DNA from: Cytospora piceicola
Taxonomy: Eukaryota > Ascomycota > Sordariomycetes > Diaporthales > Cytosporaceae
Length of the DNA stretch: 64,000 nt
Direction of reading: 5' to 3'
Assembly (NCBI GenBank): GCA_023375675.1
Contig: JALQBC010000018.1
Coordinates: 124,001 to 188,000 of the forward strand
Within the stretch, counting starts at the first letter, position 1. The number at the start of each line of letters is the position of its first letter. The notes beneath the pieces are model-generated. The model did no database searches, had not been told where the DNA came from, and was given only the letters and a program-made list of their open reading frames with translations. Positions 11,896-21,784 of the stretch are shown here, one piece after another. A program made the translations under genes and the position numbers.

Positions 11896-12557
11896 GGTCA
11901 GTTAATAGTATCGTAATCATGGTTCTCTGTCCCTCACGCCAGCTAGGAACGAACTCGACTGCTGCAATGGCTTGGCTGTCTCGAGGGGCCAAGGGGCAGT
12001 GCGCGGCGCGGCGCTGTGCAAGCGTATCACGCACAAGTCAAGGGTGTTTGAAAGGAGGCGAAGGGAAGGAATGGGAAGGGTTTCGGAGGAAGGGAGGAAT
12101 CGAGGAGGTGTGAGAGTGAGAACTCCCTTCCATAATACGGCTGGCCGTAGATTTTGTTAAAGAGAGCTTTGCTCACCTAAGAAACCTACCGTTGAACGTA
12201 GTGAACACAGATAGACGCATCCTCATCTCAACGTGTCGAGTGGGAAAGGAGCTTGGCAACTCACAGAGTCAAGATGCTGCTAACAGCCCACGCAGCGGTG
12301 ACCTTCATACAGCCCCCCTTTCTTCACCGTAGTCAGCCCATTCGTTACAGCCCCCTTACCGCCCCCTGGAATATTTTATCTCAGTCTCGGATGACCGAAT
12401 TCCACTCAACGTGAGAGCGCTGTCAACACCGCCGAATATGATGAACCCCATGGATCGCATCGCAACCTTGCGCATTGGCAGATCCTCCTTGTAATGTGCA
12501 TATGTGTTATATTGTATGACCACACAATTATACGGAGCATCTAGGTAAACTGGGTTC
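11896..12557. other. Spacer between the GT69 promoter side and the aldolase 3' end
   Basis: The GT69 gene (start 11,895, minus) and the aldolase (end 12,558, minus) are transcribed in the same direction. The spacer therefore holds the GT69 promoter/5' UTR and the aldolase 3' UTR. The open frames here (11919-12113, 11972-12160) have no recognisable features. Confidence 0.55.
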
Positions 12558-13702
12558 TCACGGAAATCCCGCCTCTATGGATGCCATCTCAGCCATCATC
12601 TCCTGCACCACCTTCTTCACATCATCCGTAGGTTCTATGTATGGCCTGCGAGGCTTCAACTTGTTCACCGCATCTTCAACTCCCGCCTCCTTAGCCGCGA
12701 AGATAGCTGCTGCATATTTAGTAGCCGCAATTCCACTCTTGCATGGCTGTTCGGCCAGAGCTGCTTTCTGGTGCAGTTTCAGCGCCTCTTCAGACTTTCC
12801 CTCCTGCCACAGCTTATAAATATTCGAGATGGATTTGGGGAACACATTCGCAAATGCCGCGATGCAACCTGCAGACCCGCTTGTCAGTCCACCCAGGAGG
12901 AAGTCAGACTGTCCGCCGAAAGTCGCAAACTGCTCGCTTGGCAAAACAGCAGCCAGGCGGACGATCTAAGTAACGCGTGAGATTGTGAGCTCTCCTTAGG
13001 AACAAATGGACGGACTGGTTGGTTACCTTCGCTACAGATCCGCACGTGAGCTTGACACCAACTATGCTGCTGGGATGCTTATTGGCCAACTTCGTAATGA
13101 TACCTGAGTCCAGGTCGACGCCGTTGCAAACTCCGGGGAAGTTATAGATGACAATCGGAAGCGAGGAATTGGTCGCCACGTCGTCGAAGAACCGCTCGAC
13201 CACGGCTGGTGTCGTGGCCTTTCCAAAGTACCCCGGCGGTAGACACAGCACGTAGTTGGCCCCTGCCGCCGCCGCGTCGTCGACAAACTCAAGCACTTGA
13301 CGCGTAGAGTGAGCCCCCACACCGGCCATGATGGGGTAGTCTGGGCCACAAGCTTCCCGCGCACAGGCGATTAGGGCCTTGCGCTCCTCGCGCTTGAGAG
13401 TCGTAGAATTAGCCGAAATACACGTGGGCAACGATATCTGTTGCGTGTGTGTTTTGCCTCACAGTTAGAAGGAAGGCCTCCGCGTTTGTGCCCAGTATGA
13501 CGAGCCCCGTCAGTCCTGACCTGGACAGGTAAGAATAATACTTTGCTTGAGACTCAAGGTCAAGCGTATCGGTTGCCGGGTCAAACACTGTAGTGTGTTC
13601 TGTCAGCGGAATCTTGCCATGTGAGTTCCGGGGGAGATGCGTTAACTAACTTGTTACAGCCGGGCACCACACGCCGTTTTGAGGAACTTTCGGGGGCGCC
13701 AT
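12558..13702 (-). CDS. DapA-family class I aldolase (dihydrodipicolinate synthase / 2-keto-3-deoxy-acid aldolase type)
   Basis: Four exons on the minus strand: 13702-13651, 13587-13463, 13392-13027 and 12965-12558. Introns of 63, 70 and 61 bp start GTTAGT, GTGAGG and GTAACC and end in AG; all phases agree. The 316-aa product is a single TIM barrel. Visible signatures are GTNAEAFLL near residue 50 (equivalent of the GTTGE loop of DapA), the conserved tyrosine in VIYNFPGVCNG (Tyr142) and the Schiff-base lysine in GVKLTCGS (Lys173), followed by the GGQSDFLLGGL block. The family condenses or cleaves pyruvate adducts. In fungi, members include L-threo-3-deoxy-hexulosonate aldolase of D-galacturonate catabolism and 4-hydroxy-2-oxoglutarate aldolase-like enzymes; bacterial-type lysine synthesis is not expected because fungi use the aminoadipate route. 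The substrate is therefore open and I give no symbol. The start is chosen from the MAPPKVPQNGVWCPAVT opening typical of fungal members. Confidence 0.9.
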
Positions 13703-15383
13703 TGGTGACTGAGTATGGTCGGCCAGCTGTTGGAAAGTGTCGTCGAGTCCAGGGAGGAAGAATGGCGGCGTCTATGTCGGGTGTGAGATTGAGGTCAGGG
13801 GGAGGATAAGAAAGGAGGCGTGAATGAGCAAGTAGAGAGGCGATTGTACAGACAGATAGATGGTGATAACTCAATCCAACCCGAATGGAGGGGGAGGGGC
13901 GCATGTCATGCCGAAGACGTGCCAGCCTATCGCGGAGCTGGGTCTGTGGCTGGCTACCATAGGCACCGGCATCGACATCACCCCGATCCACCACCGGCAA
14001 TCACCGTGTCTTAGGGCCGGCCCTATGCTACACGGTAAGACTGCTGATAGCCGGTTTGACCTGAAAGCTTGCCAGTTTTAGGGATCCTTCAAAAACACCA
14101 GGTCTGTGTTGTCCTCTTCATCACAGTACCTTTAATAATGTTCTCGGGCTGTTGTTAATGGCCTCGGTCTAGTTTAACGGCCTCCACAATAGTGTTGACA
14201 GGGTGCAAACGGCCTAAAGTTTTCAAGCTATTCTTATTCCTCTACTTAAGCGATATGCCTTCTATCAAGACTACTATTGTTTACTTTATAAAGTAGGCGA
14301 CTATCTATAAATCTATTACTTAATATCTCTCTCTATTTTTAACTATAAGTAGCTTTAAATTATAACTATAGTTATAATTTAACGCTAATTATAATAAAAC
14401 TTAGTAGTTATAAAGTCTAAGTAACAGTTTATATACTCGCCCGCCTTATAAAATAAACTATAACCTTCTTAACGGAAGTTATATACTATATAGATTCCTT
14501 AGATAAGTTATATAAAATATAAAGGGTACCTACAAGACATCCTTCTCTCTAACCTATATAACAAATCCTGTCTTTTTTTGCAACTTTGCAGCGAGTAGAG
14601 ACTTTGTAGTATGGGTCTGGGCGATGTTTATAATAAAGCACTAATACACAATCCGGGTTTCAAGGATGTAGCTTAAAAGGAGTACAACTAATAAAACCAT
14701 TGAACCTAGTAATAAATATAAGATCTTCAGATATGTTAACCGCAAGTGTTAATAGGTTTAGGAATATTAGGATACATCACATATCTGTGCTTGTGACTTA
14801 TAGTAGAATATGATTTTATTAAGTGTTAGAAGTCTTATTGTAATTAGGTTAGGTAAACCGCACCGGCACACATTATGTTGCTCTGTATATAAATAGCGCT
14901 GCCCCCGTTATATAGTTTCCTAGAGACTTCTGCTCTTTAATGCAATGCTCTTACTCACTTTATTTCCTGCTCGACACTAAGCTACTATTCTAAGAACCAA
15001 TTATCTGAAGCAGTCTAGTTAAGTTGTCTACAAATTGATTTTACAGATATACATATGCTGTTGGTAATCAGGTATCGAATATAGGGTTGCTTGCTTTCGA
15101 CCGGCACAGTGATTCCTCTATAGCCTCAGCCTTAGACTATTTCAAACCGGCCCCTGCCAGGTTCTACGCCACCCATTGCTGTTCACTTTTACCCAACTGT
15201 ACCAATATAAGCAGGAGTTGCACACTGAAAATCGGCATGACCTCGGGGCGTTAAGCAGTACTAATTAGTTGTACTTGACAAGTCCAAGGATCAAAAGTTG
15301 GGCCCGACTCGGAGGGTCCTCACATCTGCGTCTGTATATCGAAACAACCAAGTCAGCTACTCAGATAATTACTTACAGCCTTA
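13703..15383. other. Intergenic region with a 1.2-kb AT-rich, RIP-like island
   Basis: Up to about 14,080 the composition is normal and would contain the aldolase promoter. From about 14,100 to 15,100 it becomes AT-rich with TA-rich words such as TATAACTATAGTTATA, like the large block further right. A remnant of the TIR/TAAG repeat family is recognisable at its centre. From about 15,100 normal composition returns. No gene was found. Confidence 0.65.
14340..14480 (-). repeat. Diverged remnant of the TIR/TAAG repeat family (copy E)
   Basis: On the minus strand the stretch CTTCCGTTAAGAAGGTTATA (14,476-14,457), followed by a TTTATTTTATAAGGCGGGCG-like segment, matches the start of the repeat copies at 36.5, 60.2 and 63.8 kb (CCTTCCGTTAAGAAGGTTGA, then TTTGTTTTACAAGGCGGGCG). 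Similarity continues weakly for about 100 bases and then fades. The differences are mainly C/T and G/A, as expected from RIP. It lies outside the main AT-rich block. Confidence 0.7.
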
Positions 15384-17710
15384 CTACGCTATCCTGACCT
15401 CCCTCTCTATTGGCTTTGCCGCTTCCCATGCCGCGCAGTGAATTACAGCGACTGTGCATCGATCCCAAGTGGAATTGGAATAGCCAACATTCTCATCGAC
15501 AACCAAGACATTTACCAAGCTTGCAGGTCCGACTCCAGGGAAAGCCTTATCGTCGAATAGTCTGATCGGTCCCTCAACACGACTCGGTCCCTCCCGCGGA
15601 CGGTAACATGCTGCATACGACGAGACGCCCACCATGATCAAACTCTGCCCAGCACTGGGATAGATCCCGTTTCTGATCCATTCATAGCCGCCTTGTTCCC
15701 AGTAAAGCCCACCGTGCTTCCCATTAGAGTCCAATATGTGGCGTACGATCTGAGAGCTGTGGACGTGGATGTGTTCGGGGAAATTAAGATACTCCTTATC
15801 GACTGCGAATTTAAAGGCAGTGAGAGGAACGACTGGCCCGTTTATCCGCAATACGTTGCTTGGAGCGGGCGGGTCTCTTTTATGGCTCTCTTTGTGGTCT
15901 GGCGGCGTCAACCAGAGCCATAACTTCCCCAAGTTGGGATCGCGCCAGAGTTTCCCAGACCTTGGTACTTCTTCTGTCGCTGTTTCCTTTCCTTTCGAAA
16001 CCTTTGTACTCATATCTCCTTTATCTCCAGTCTCTAAAGATCCCTGAGATGCAGATGAAGTCTGGGTGCCTGGTGCAGCATTTCCAGTCGAAGAAGACTG
16101 TTCTAAGCTTCGTTGCAAGTCATATTCTGTAACCTTGCCTACCACACTTAGGAAATGTGAGTCTCCTCGTTCCATTTTGGACTTCTATAACAAAATTTCG
16201 GCCTCTTCGTATTTGTCGGGAAATATCTCCACGCCGTCCAGGTGAAATGACCTGATCAGTGGGATGGGACGTTCTGTAACGTCAGTCGCCCACTGAAGTA
16301 GTCGATGATCAACGGGGCCGTCCCACCCAGCCCACGACCAACTCGGAAATCTTGGGTCTGGATCTCCTGTCCCAAGGTCGTTTTGAGTTGGAAATCGAGC
16401 GCCTCTTCGAGGAATCCGAGCCGCAGGAGACCAAAGTAGCGCGGGGCAAAAAATAGCCCCTGGAAGACTATGCAAGGTCCTGCTTGCGATTGGACCTTGA
16501 AAATGGTCTTCGTCAAGAACAGCAAAATACCTGCAAAGCCATTCAGAATATCGGGCTTGAACGTAAAGTCCCGTTTGCTGTAGTTGCGCACCAGATCCAT
16601 GTACGTATTAAACGCCTGCCAAAGTCTAGGGCCAGCCTCGAGATCATGTATGTGGTTTAAGTTCGAGATGGGGTTGTCATGATTGGCCCTCGTCAGAAGA
16701 TGCTCGTCCTTCATAGGTGCAGAGTGAATGTACGTCTTGAACTCCTCGTTCAAACCGCCCTCGACCAGCGTCTTCTGTCCACAGTGAAAGTACACGGCCT
16801 CGGGTGAGAAATAGATGCATCTTCGCGAGAGGAGTCGTTCTTACATGATCTAACCTCTGGTATTCCAGTTAGACATTCGCAGCGCTAAGTAGAAAGGTCG
16901 GGGAGTTCGGACAATATTGACAGTCTTAACATCTTTGTGAAGTGGATTATAACCAAGATATGAGCTACCGTGAGGTATGGCAAGAGTTTCGATTCGCTGC
17001 AGAGGGCGAGTACCAGGATTAACCCCAGGTAGTCCAGCATCTGCGTTGTCTCCAGACAAAGCCACGATCGTCGCGAAAGCTCTCCCATAGTTTATGTCCA
17101 TGTTCGGGATGTCCCTTGCTCTATGTTCTGAGTCATCCTGCACGATACAGACGGCGTCAACCTTTAGGAATCGCAAGCCAAGTAAGTGAACAAGGGTTAT
17201 TACATCACTTATGCTCTTTGGAAATGGCACCTTAGAGAGAGCTTGTGGGTGTTGTCTTTCTTTAAGGTTTTCTTTAAGCGTCATGAACATTTCTACCTGG
17301 CCCCAGGTATAGCTCAGGGCAAAGTACTTGTCGTTTGATGTGCTGAAGACAAGGCATTGCTTAACAGCGTCGATGAAAATCAGGGGTATCTTAGTCGTCA
17401 TTCGCTTCCCGGGTCGAGGGTGATTGCAAATAGGACCATGGTTGTGATCGCAATTGTTTAGCCATGCATTTATCAACCTAAAGTTGATTTGCTGCTCTTC
17501 CGTGTTGTGAACAGGGCCATTCGTATCCTTTAATAGGGCCTGGAGCCAGACTGGGATATCTACTTCCCAGCCTTGTCGAAGTGCCTGGCGGAAGTTGTCA
17601 TTCGTAAGCTGCCTTAACTCTCCGGCATGTAAACCCCAAAGTTGATTCTCAAGACACTTTCTCCAGTCGAGAGTTCTCCAGAACTCATGCCAATTCCACA
17701 CGCCTCTTAG
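15384..17710 (-). pseudogene. HET-domain segment, disrupted
   Basis: The HET (heterokaryon incompatibility) domain is clear on the minus strand: KYFALSYTWGQ, then ISDVITLVHLLGLRFLKVDA, then VCIVQDDSEHRA, and the MDINYGRAFATIVALSG and GLPGVNPGTRPL blocks. After Asn-Thr-Arg-Gly the frame hits TAG (16,852-16,850) and TAA (16,843-16,841), then continues as ERLLSRRCIYFSPEAVYFHC, exactly where HET proteins have the W-x-x-Q-E-R-L-L-S motif. Both stops fit a Trp and a Gln codon changed at CpA. Further on, a one-base shift at a six-T run (about 16,455) and a TAG (16,187-16,185, explicable as CAG) break the C-terminal part, which still contains PSWSWAGWDGPVD. HET proteins trigger cell death on fusion of incompatible strains. 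The present allele cannot encode a full-length protein. It may be the 3' part of one larger gene running from 19.8 kb. Confidence 0.88.
16841..16852 (-). other. Two RIP-type nonsense codons inside the HET domain
   Basis: On the minus strand the codons read GGT-TAG-ATC-ATG-TAA-GAA. The family pattern at this position expects Trp and Gln. TGG to TAG and CAA to TAA each need one transition, and in both cases the mutated cytosine, on one strand or the other, is followed by A, the dinucleotide preferred by RIP. Confidence 0.8.
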
Positions 17711-18500
17711 TCTACTTTCTTAAAGTCTGGATGAAGCTCTCCCTTATCTGTCGTGATGATTGATGCCGCCAGGCTCCAGATAGCGCACTCTCCCCTGCGA
17801 TATGAAATCATTTTCCAATCCCCAAGAGTCGGTATCATGCATTTCTCCGCATCGAGTTCGAATCCTTCGCTCACTGGTTGTAGTGGCTTTGTCAGTTCAC
17901 GACACCAAGGACAAAGCCTCAGGTTGGGATGTCTTCCCTCTGAACGCCTCTTTTCAAGGGATTTTCTCTCCATTCGCTCTTCTCTCACACAAAACTCATC
18001 AGGAGAGACACTCCCCTGTTCGTAGCCCAGCACGTCTTGAATCAAGTTGGAGAAGTCGAAGGTGATATGCTTCGTTTCAGGGTCTATAGCCAACTTGCGC
18101 TGACCAAAATCTGTTTCATATTCGGACGGGCGACCGAAAATGCTCTCAAGGAATTCGTTGTCTCCGAGTTTTCTCCCACCCTTGGCCCTTGTTGTTTCTG
18201 GTTCGATCTCGGGGGGAGGTCGTCGTCAAAAAATGTTATATTGGCCACTGCGGCTGCGGCCAGGACCTCCAAGCGGTTTCCGCTCTGCGTAAGGATTACC
18301 TCCAGTGCTGAGGGACTGTACTTCTTGGAGTCCAGATCAAAGCAGGACATGAAAGCTCCCAGTAACTCGTTCTCGGCTAGTTGACGCATGGAACTCTCCA
18401 CTGGTGCAGCAGCCAGCTTCTCCAGACACTTGATGAAACCCCATATCCAATCTGCGCCGACGTCTTGTTCTTTGAAGCCCGAACTTGTCCTCGTGTTTTA
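17707..18500 (-). pseudogene. Middle segment of the disrupted TPR-HET locus
   Basis: Two overlapping open stretches (18,497-18,084 and 18,093-17,707) join with a single-base shift near 18,090, and a second single-base shift at about 17,708 leads into the HET segment. The upstream stretch is in the same frame as the TPR segment and is separated from it only by TAA (18,500-18,498), which would be CAA before a C-to-T change. Contents include DWIWGFIKCLEKLAAAP, an Ala-rich AAAAVANITFFDDD segment, and LRLCPWCRELTKPL with a Cys-x2-Cys pair that could bind metal. I recognise no named domain. The lack of room for an intron at each shift favours mutational or sequencing indels over splicing. Confidence 0.6.
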
Positions 18501-19803
18501 ATCAGCGACCATTGATGCGGTATAGTCAGCTAAACATATGAGATCTTCAAGCTGGATTGACAGAATATGACGCTGAGGTAGAAAATGTGTGAAGACGAGC
18601 TGTGATTGCTCCTTATGCCGGTATCTTTCCGGCATTCCTGCAAACGCGGCTTGGGACAGCTCGATGGCGCTTTTCAAGGCCTCGGATGATTGCCTAGCGA
18701 ACGCGCGTTGTTGAATACGACCAAGATGTTCCAGTAAAAATCCACCCCGGGAGCTGTGAGTGACTGGGATCGACTCAAACAAGAGACAGGAGTATTGGAC
18801 GAGACTATCCATGTCTTCTGAACCTTGCGTATATTCATGCTTGGCTGTATAAAGTTTGATGGTTTGATGGAGCATTTCCGACCAAACGTCGTTGTTTATG
18901 TCATATGAATCGAAAGCCTTATTACAAGCTGTGAGAGCCTGGTCCAAGTCGTCCATTGAGCCTGTCTTGTCGCATTTTGCAATCAAGAACACACCAAGCT
19001 GGCCGAGAGCGATATTATGAAGCTTTGACCAAGGGTCTGTTGACGACAACAGCTCTTGTGTTAGTCGTTGGGCTTCTTCCTCGTCTTCCCGGCTGTGACG
19101 TGCCGCATATTGCGTGTGCAGTGACGAGGCGAGGTTGTTGAGCGTCAGATAATATGCCTCGGAGCCTTTTGTGGCCTCTTGAAGTATCTCGCGCTTGCAC
19201 ACAATGGACTCTTCAAGGTCTCGTGGTATGTTTCTCTGCCTGGATCGAAACGGCAAACCATAAATCAAATTCGTCAAGATTTGGATTCACATGACCAGGC
19301 TATGCTCACGGAGATTGGACGCTAGAGCAAGCTCCTTAGCCTGACGACCGTAGAGGACCGCAAGATCCAGCGAGAGCTGGGAATCGGTCTGGCGATACAA
19401 CTCGAACTTCGCCTTGGAAAGTCGGTGGAGGACCAGTTGACCCTTGCGCGATCAGAGGAGTCTTTTCCGATTCGGCGGAGGATGGTATCGAGGTGTTGAA
19501 TCGCATCATCTATGAGTTTTTGGTCTGAAAATTGGGTACCGACTTGAGTAAAGAGTTCCGCAAGCTGGGTTCTCATTCTTAGTTCTTCCTTGACGGGTAC
19601 TGTTCCCCGGACGAGTGTCTCGGCAAACAATGATTGCGATCTTGCTAAACTCGAAAGAACCTCATCCCGGTTCATAGCCTTTAGGAAGTCGTCGGCCATG
19701 TCTCTAATGGCCGTCAAATAATCCTCGGACAGACCTTGAACGATATGTTGAAGAAGGAATGAGTTGAGTGTTATGTTTGTAAGTGCCTTTTGAAACCACG
19801 GGA
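18498..19803 (-). pseudogene. TPR-like N-terminal segment, disrupted and 5'-truncated
   Basis: Minus-strand reading can be followed from about 19,803 (VPWFQKALTNITLNSFLLQH) through FLKAMNRDEVLSSLARSQSL to a one-base shift near 19,445. It then continues as QLVLHRLSKAKFELYRQTDS, passes TGA 19,289-19,287, and runs open to 18,501. The part after the TGA has tetratricopeptide-type repeats: a LTNLIYGLPFRSR..DLEESIVCKREILQEA unit and a LNNLASSLHTQYAARHSRED unit, each a helix pair of about 34-40 residues. Such arrays mediate protein binding in fungal NLR-like and related multidomain proteins. No start codon is visible. The reading runs out at an AG dinucleotide just before the AT-rich block, so the first exon or exons are either spliced from degraded sequence or lost. 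An NTPase domain is not present in the window. Confidence 0.65.
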
Positions 19804-20130
19804 CCTACCTAATACTAAAGCTTTACTTATAGATAACTTAACGAGCAAGGTTAGGAATTTCGAAATAGATCACATGTCTGCTAATTACGGTCCCCCACGC
19901 TTATCAGAGGATATTAATTAGTTGCAATAGCTATAACAGAATGTATTAGCTATAAGGGGTGATGATAGTACCTAGGTAGGTACTATCACGGGGTACGAGA
20001 CGATATATAAATACTTTAAATCGAGTATATATTACGCGTAATACCTGCTGCTGTCTAACAGGTACTGTAAACAACAACCTACTATATAGTCTAGTAAAAC
20101 TAAAATCGATTGTCCTCCTTTTAATATACT
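19804..20130. other. Transition into the AT-rich block, with a 24-nt palindrome
   Basis: Base composition shifts abruptly here from gene-like to AT-rich. GATAGTACCTA-GG-TAGGTACTATC (19,964-19,987) is a perfect 24-nt palindrome around a TACCTAGGTA core, the same motif that is dispersed upstream of the bHLH gene. No gene seen. Confidence 0.6.
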
Positions 20131-20368
20131 GGGGAACGGCGGTAGGACCGCCTGCCGAGAAGGCCTTCCGTTAGGAAGGATCGGAAACTTAATAGCTAGT
20201 TAGTTAGTTAGTTAAATACGCCGCTAAGGCCGCTCTGGATCCGATAGAGTAACGCCCTTCGGGCGTTACTCTATCGTCTCCTCTGCAGCCTTAAGCGGCG
20301 AGATAATTAACTAACTAACTAACTTATTAGCTACTTTACTAACTAACCTATTAGCTAACTTACTTATA

Positions 20369-20402
<34 letters not shown>

Positions 20403-20490
20403 ATAACTAAATAACTAACTTATTAGCTATTTTAATAGCTAACTTACTAGCTAACTTATTAGTTAACTTACTTATTAACTTACTTATTTA

Positions 20491-20524
<34 letters not shown>

Positions 20525-20655
20525 AACTTACTTACTAACTTACTTACTAACTTATTTAATTAACTAGCTAACTTACTAGCTACTTTACTAACTAACCTAT
20601 TAGCTAACTTACTTAGTTACTTACTTACTTAATAGCTAATTTACTTACTAGCTAA

Positions 20656-20737
<82 letters not shown>

Positions 20738-21784
20738 AACTTATTAAATTACTTACTAACTTACTTACTAACTTACTTAATTACTTAATAATTCAACTAG
20801 CTAACTTACTAGCTACTTTACTAGCTAACCTACTAGCTAACCTACCTACCTACTTAGTTACTTAGTTATATACTTACTTATTTAATTCGAATCTAAAAGT
20901 TTATATAAGCCTTCGGTAAAGAAAAAGGAAAGGAAAGGCTAAGGTTCGGGTTAAGAACCTTAAGAACTTATAGAATTAAAACTATTAGCTTTAATAGTAA
21001 GCCTACTTTAAAAGCTACGATTTAATTAAATATACCGTTTAATAGCCCTTTTTCTTAAGATTCAGATTTAAGTAAGCTCTTCTTAATCGGACTCAAACTC
21101 GTGTTACACACCTACCGGTAGGTTCGTAGCGAACCTACCCGTGAACGTATCCACGAATTCACCGTATATTCACCGGTAACTCGTGCGGCTAAACGTACAG
21201 TAACTGTATAGCGAACTCAGGGTGAGTTCGCGGTAGGTTTATAGGTCTGTATATAGTTTATAGGCGTACTCGGTTACGTAGAGAAAGAGAGAAGAGAATC
21301 TATCTTTATTATATACTACTATACCGTACCGTTACTATTAACTTAAGTATATATCTTAGTTCGAACTTAAGGTTTATAGTAAAAGGCCTTATTATAATCG
21401 GCTTTATTGTAGGCCTTAAAATAACTATAAGTCTTCTAGTAAATATTAAAGGCTTTATAATTTTTAGTTCTTTTAGCTATTTAACAGCTAAAAGCACTGC
21501 TTTTAATAGCTAATTAAATTTAAGAAATAGCTAATTAGAATTAAAAACAGGTAGTATAAATCTTAAAGGTAATAATTTTTAGTTCTTTTAACTATTTAAC
21601 AGCTAAAGGTACTACTTTTAATAGCTAATTAAATTTAAGAAACGGGTGCTATAGTAAATTAAATATAATTATAATTTAGAGCTAATTAGAATTAAAAATA
21701 GATAGTATAAATCTTAAAGGTAATAATTTCTATATACTTACTTACCTTATAAAACAAACAGTAACTTTTTTAATAGAAGGTATT
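20131..21784 (-). repeat. TIR/TAAG repeat family, copy A (inverted)
   Basis: This is the reverse orientation of the copies at 36.5 and 60.2 kb. Reading rightwards it has the GGGAACGGCGGTAGGACCGC end, the CCTTCCGTTAGGAAGG terminal motif, a cruciform (20,218-20,303), a TTAC/TAAC microsatellite (about 20,185-20,880), an AAGCCTTCGG-type segment with CTAAGGTTCGGGTTAAGAAC, the AATAGCCCTT..GATTCAGATTT segment, and the opposite end with ACCTTATAAAACAAACAG and a GAAGGTAT terminus. Two adjacent copies of a ~115-bp internal piece lie at 21,458-21,572 and from 21,573. No coding capacity is seen, so it is either non-autonomous or satellite-like. Confidence 0.8.
20218..20303. other. Conserved cruciform inside repeat copy A
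   Basis: The inner stem is a perfect 16-bp palindrome, CGATAGAGTAACGCCC / GGGCGTTACTCTATCG, with a 3-nt TTC loop (20,242-20,276). An outer stem pairs CGCCGCTAAGGCCGC with GCAGCCTTAAGCGGCG. The same two-layer structure is found in copies B (inner stem 37,286-37,304) and C (inner stem 63,652-63,674). It stays GC-rich while everything around it has drifted to AT. Confidence 0.85.

Noticed and set aside
16845..16855. Intron at the HET-domain double stop (GTTAGA..AAG)
   Set aside because: The interval is only about 15 bp, too short for a fungal intron, and the downstream frame is already in register once the two stops are read through.
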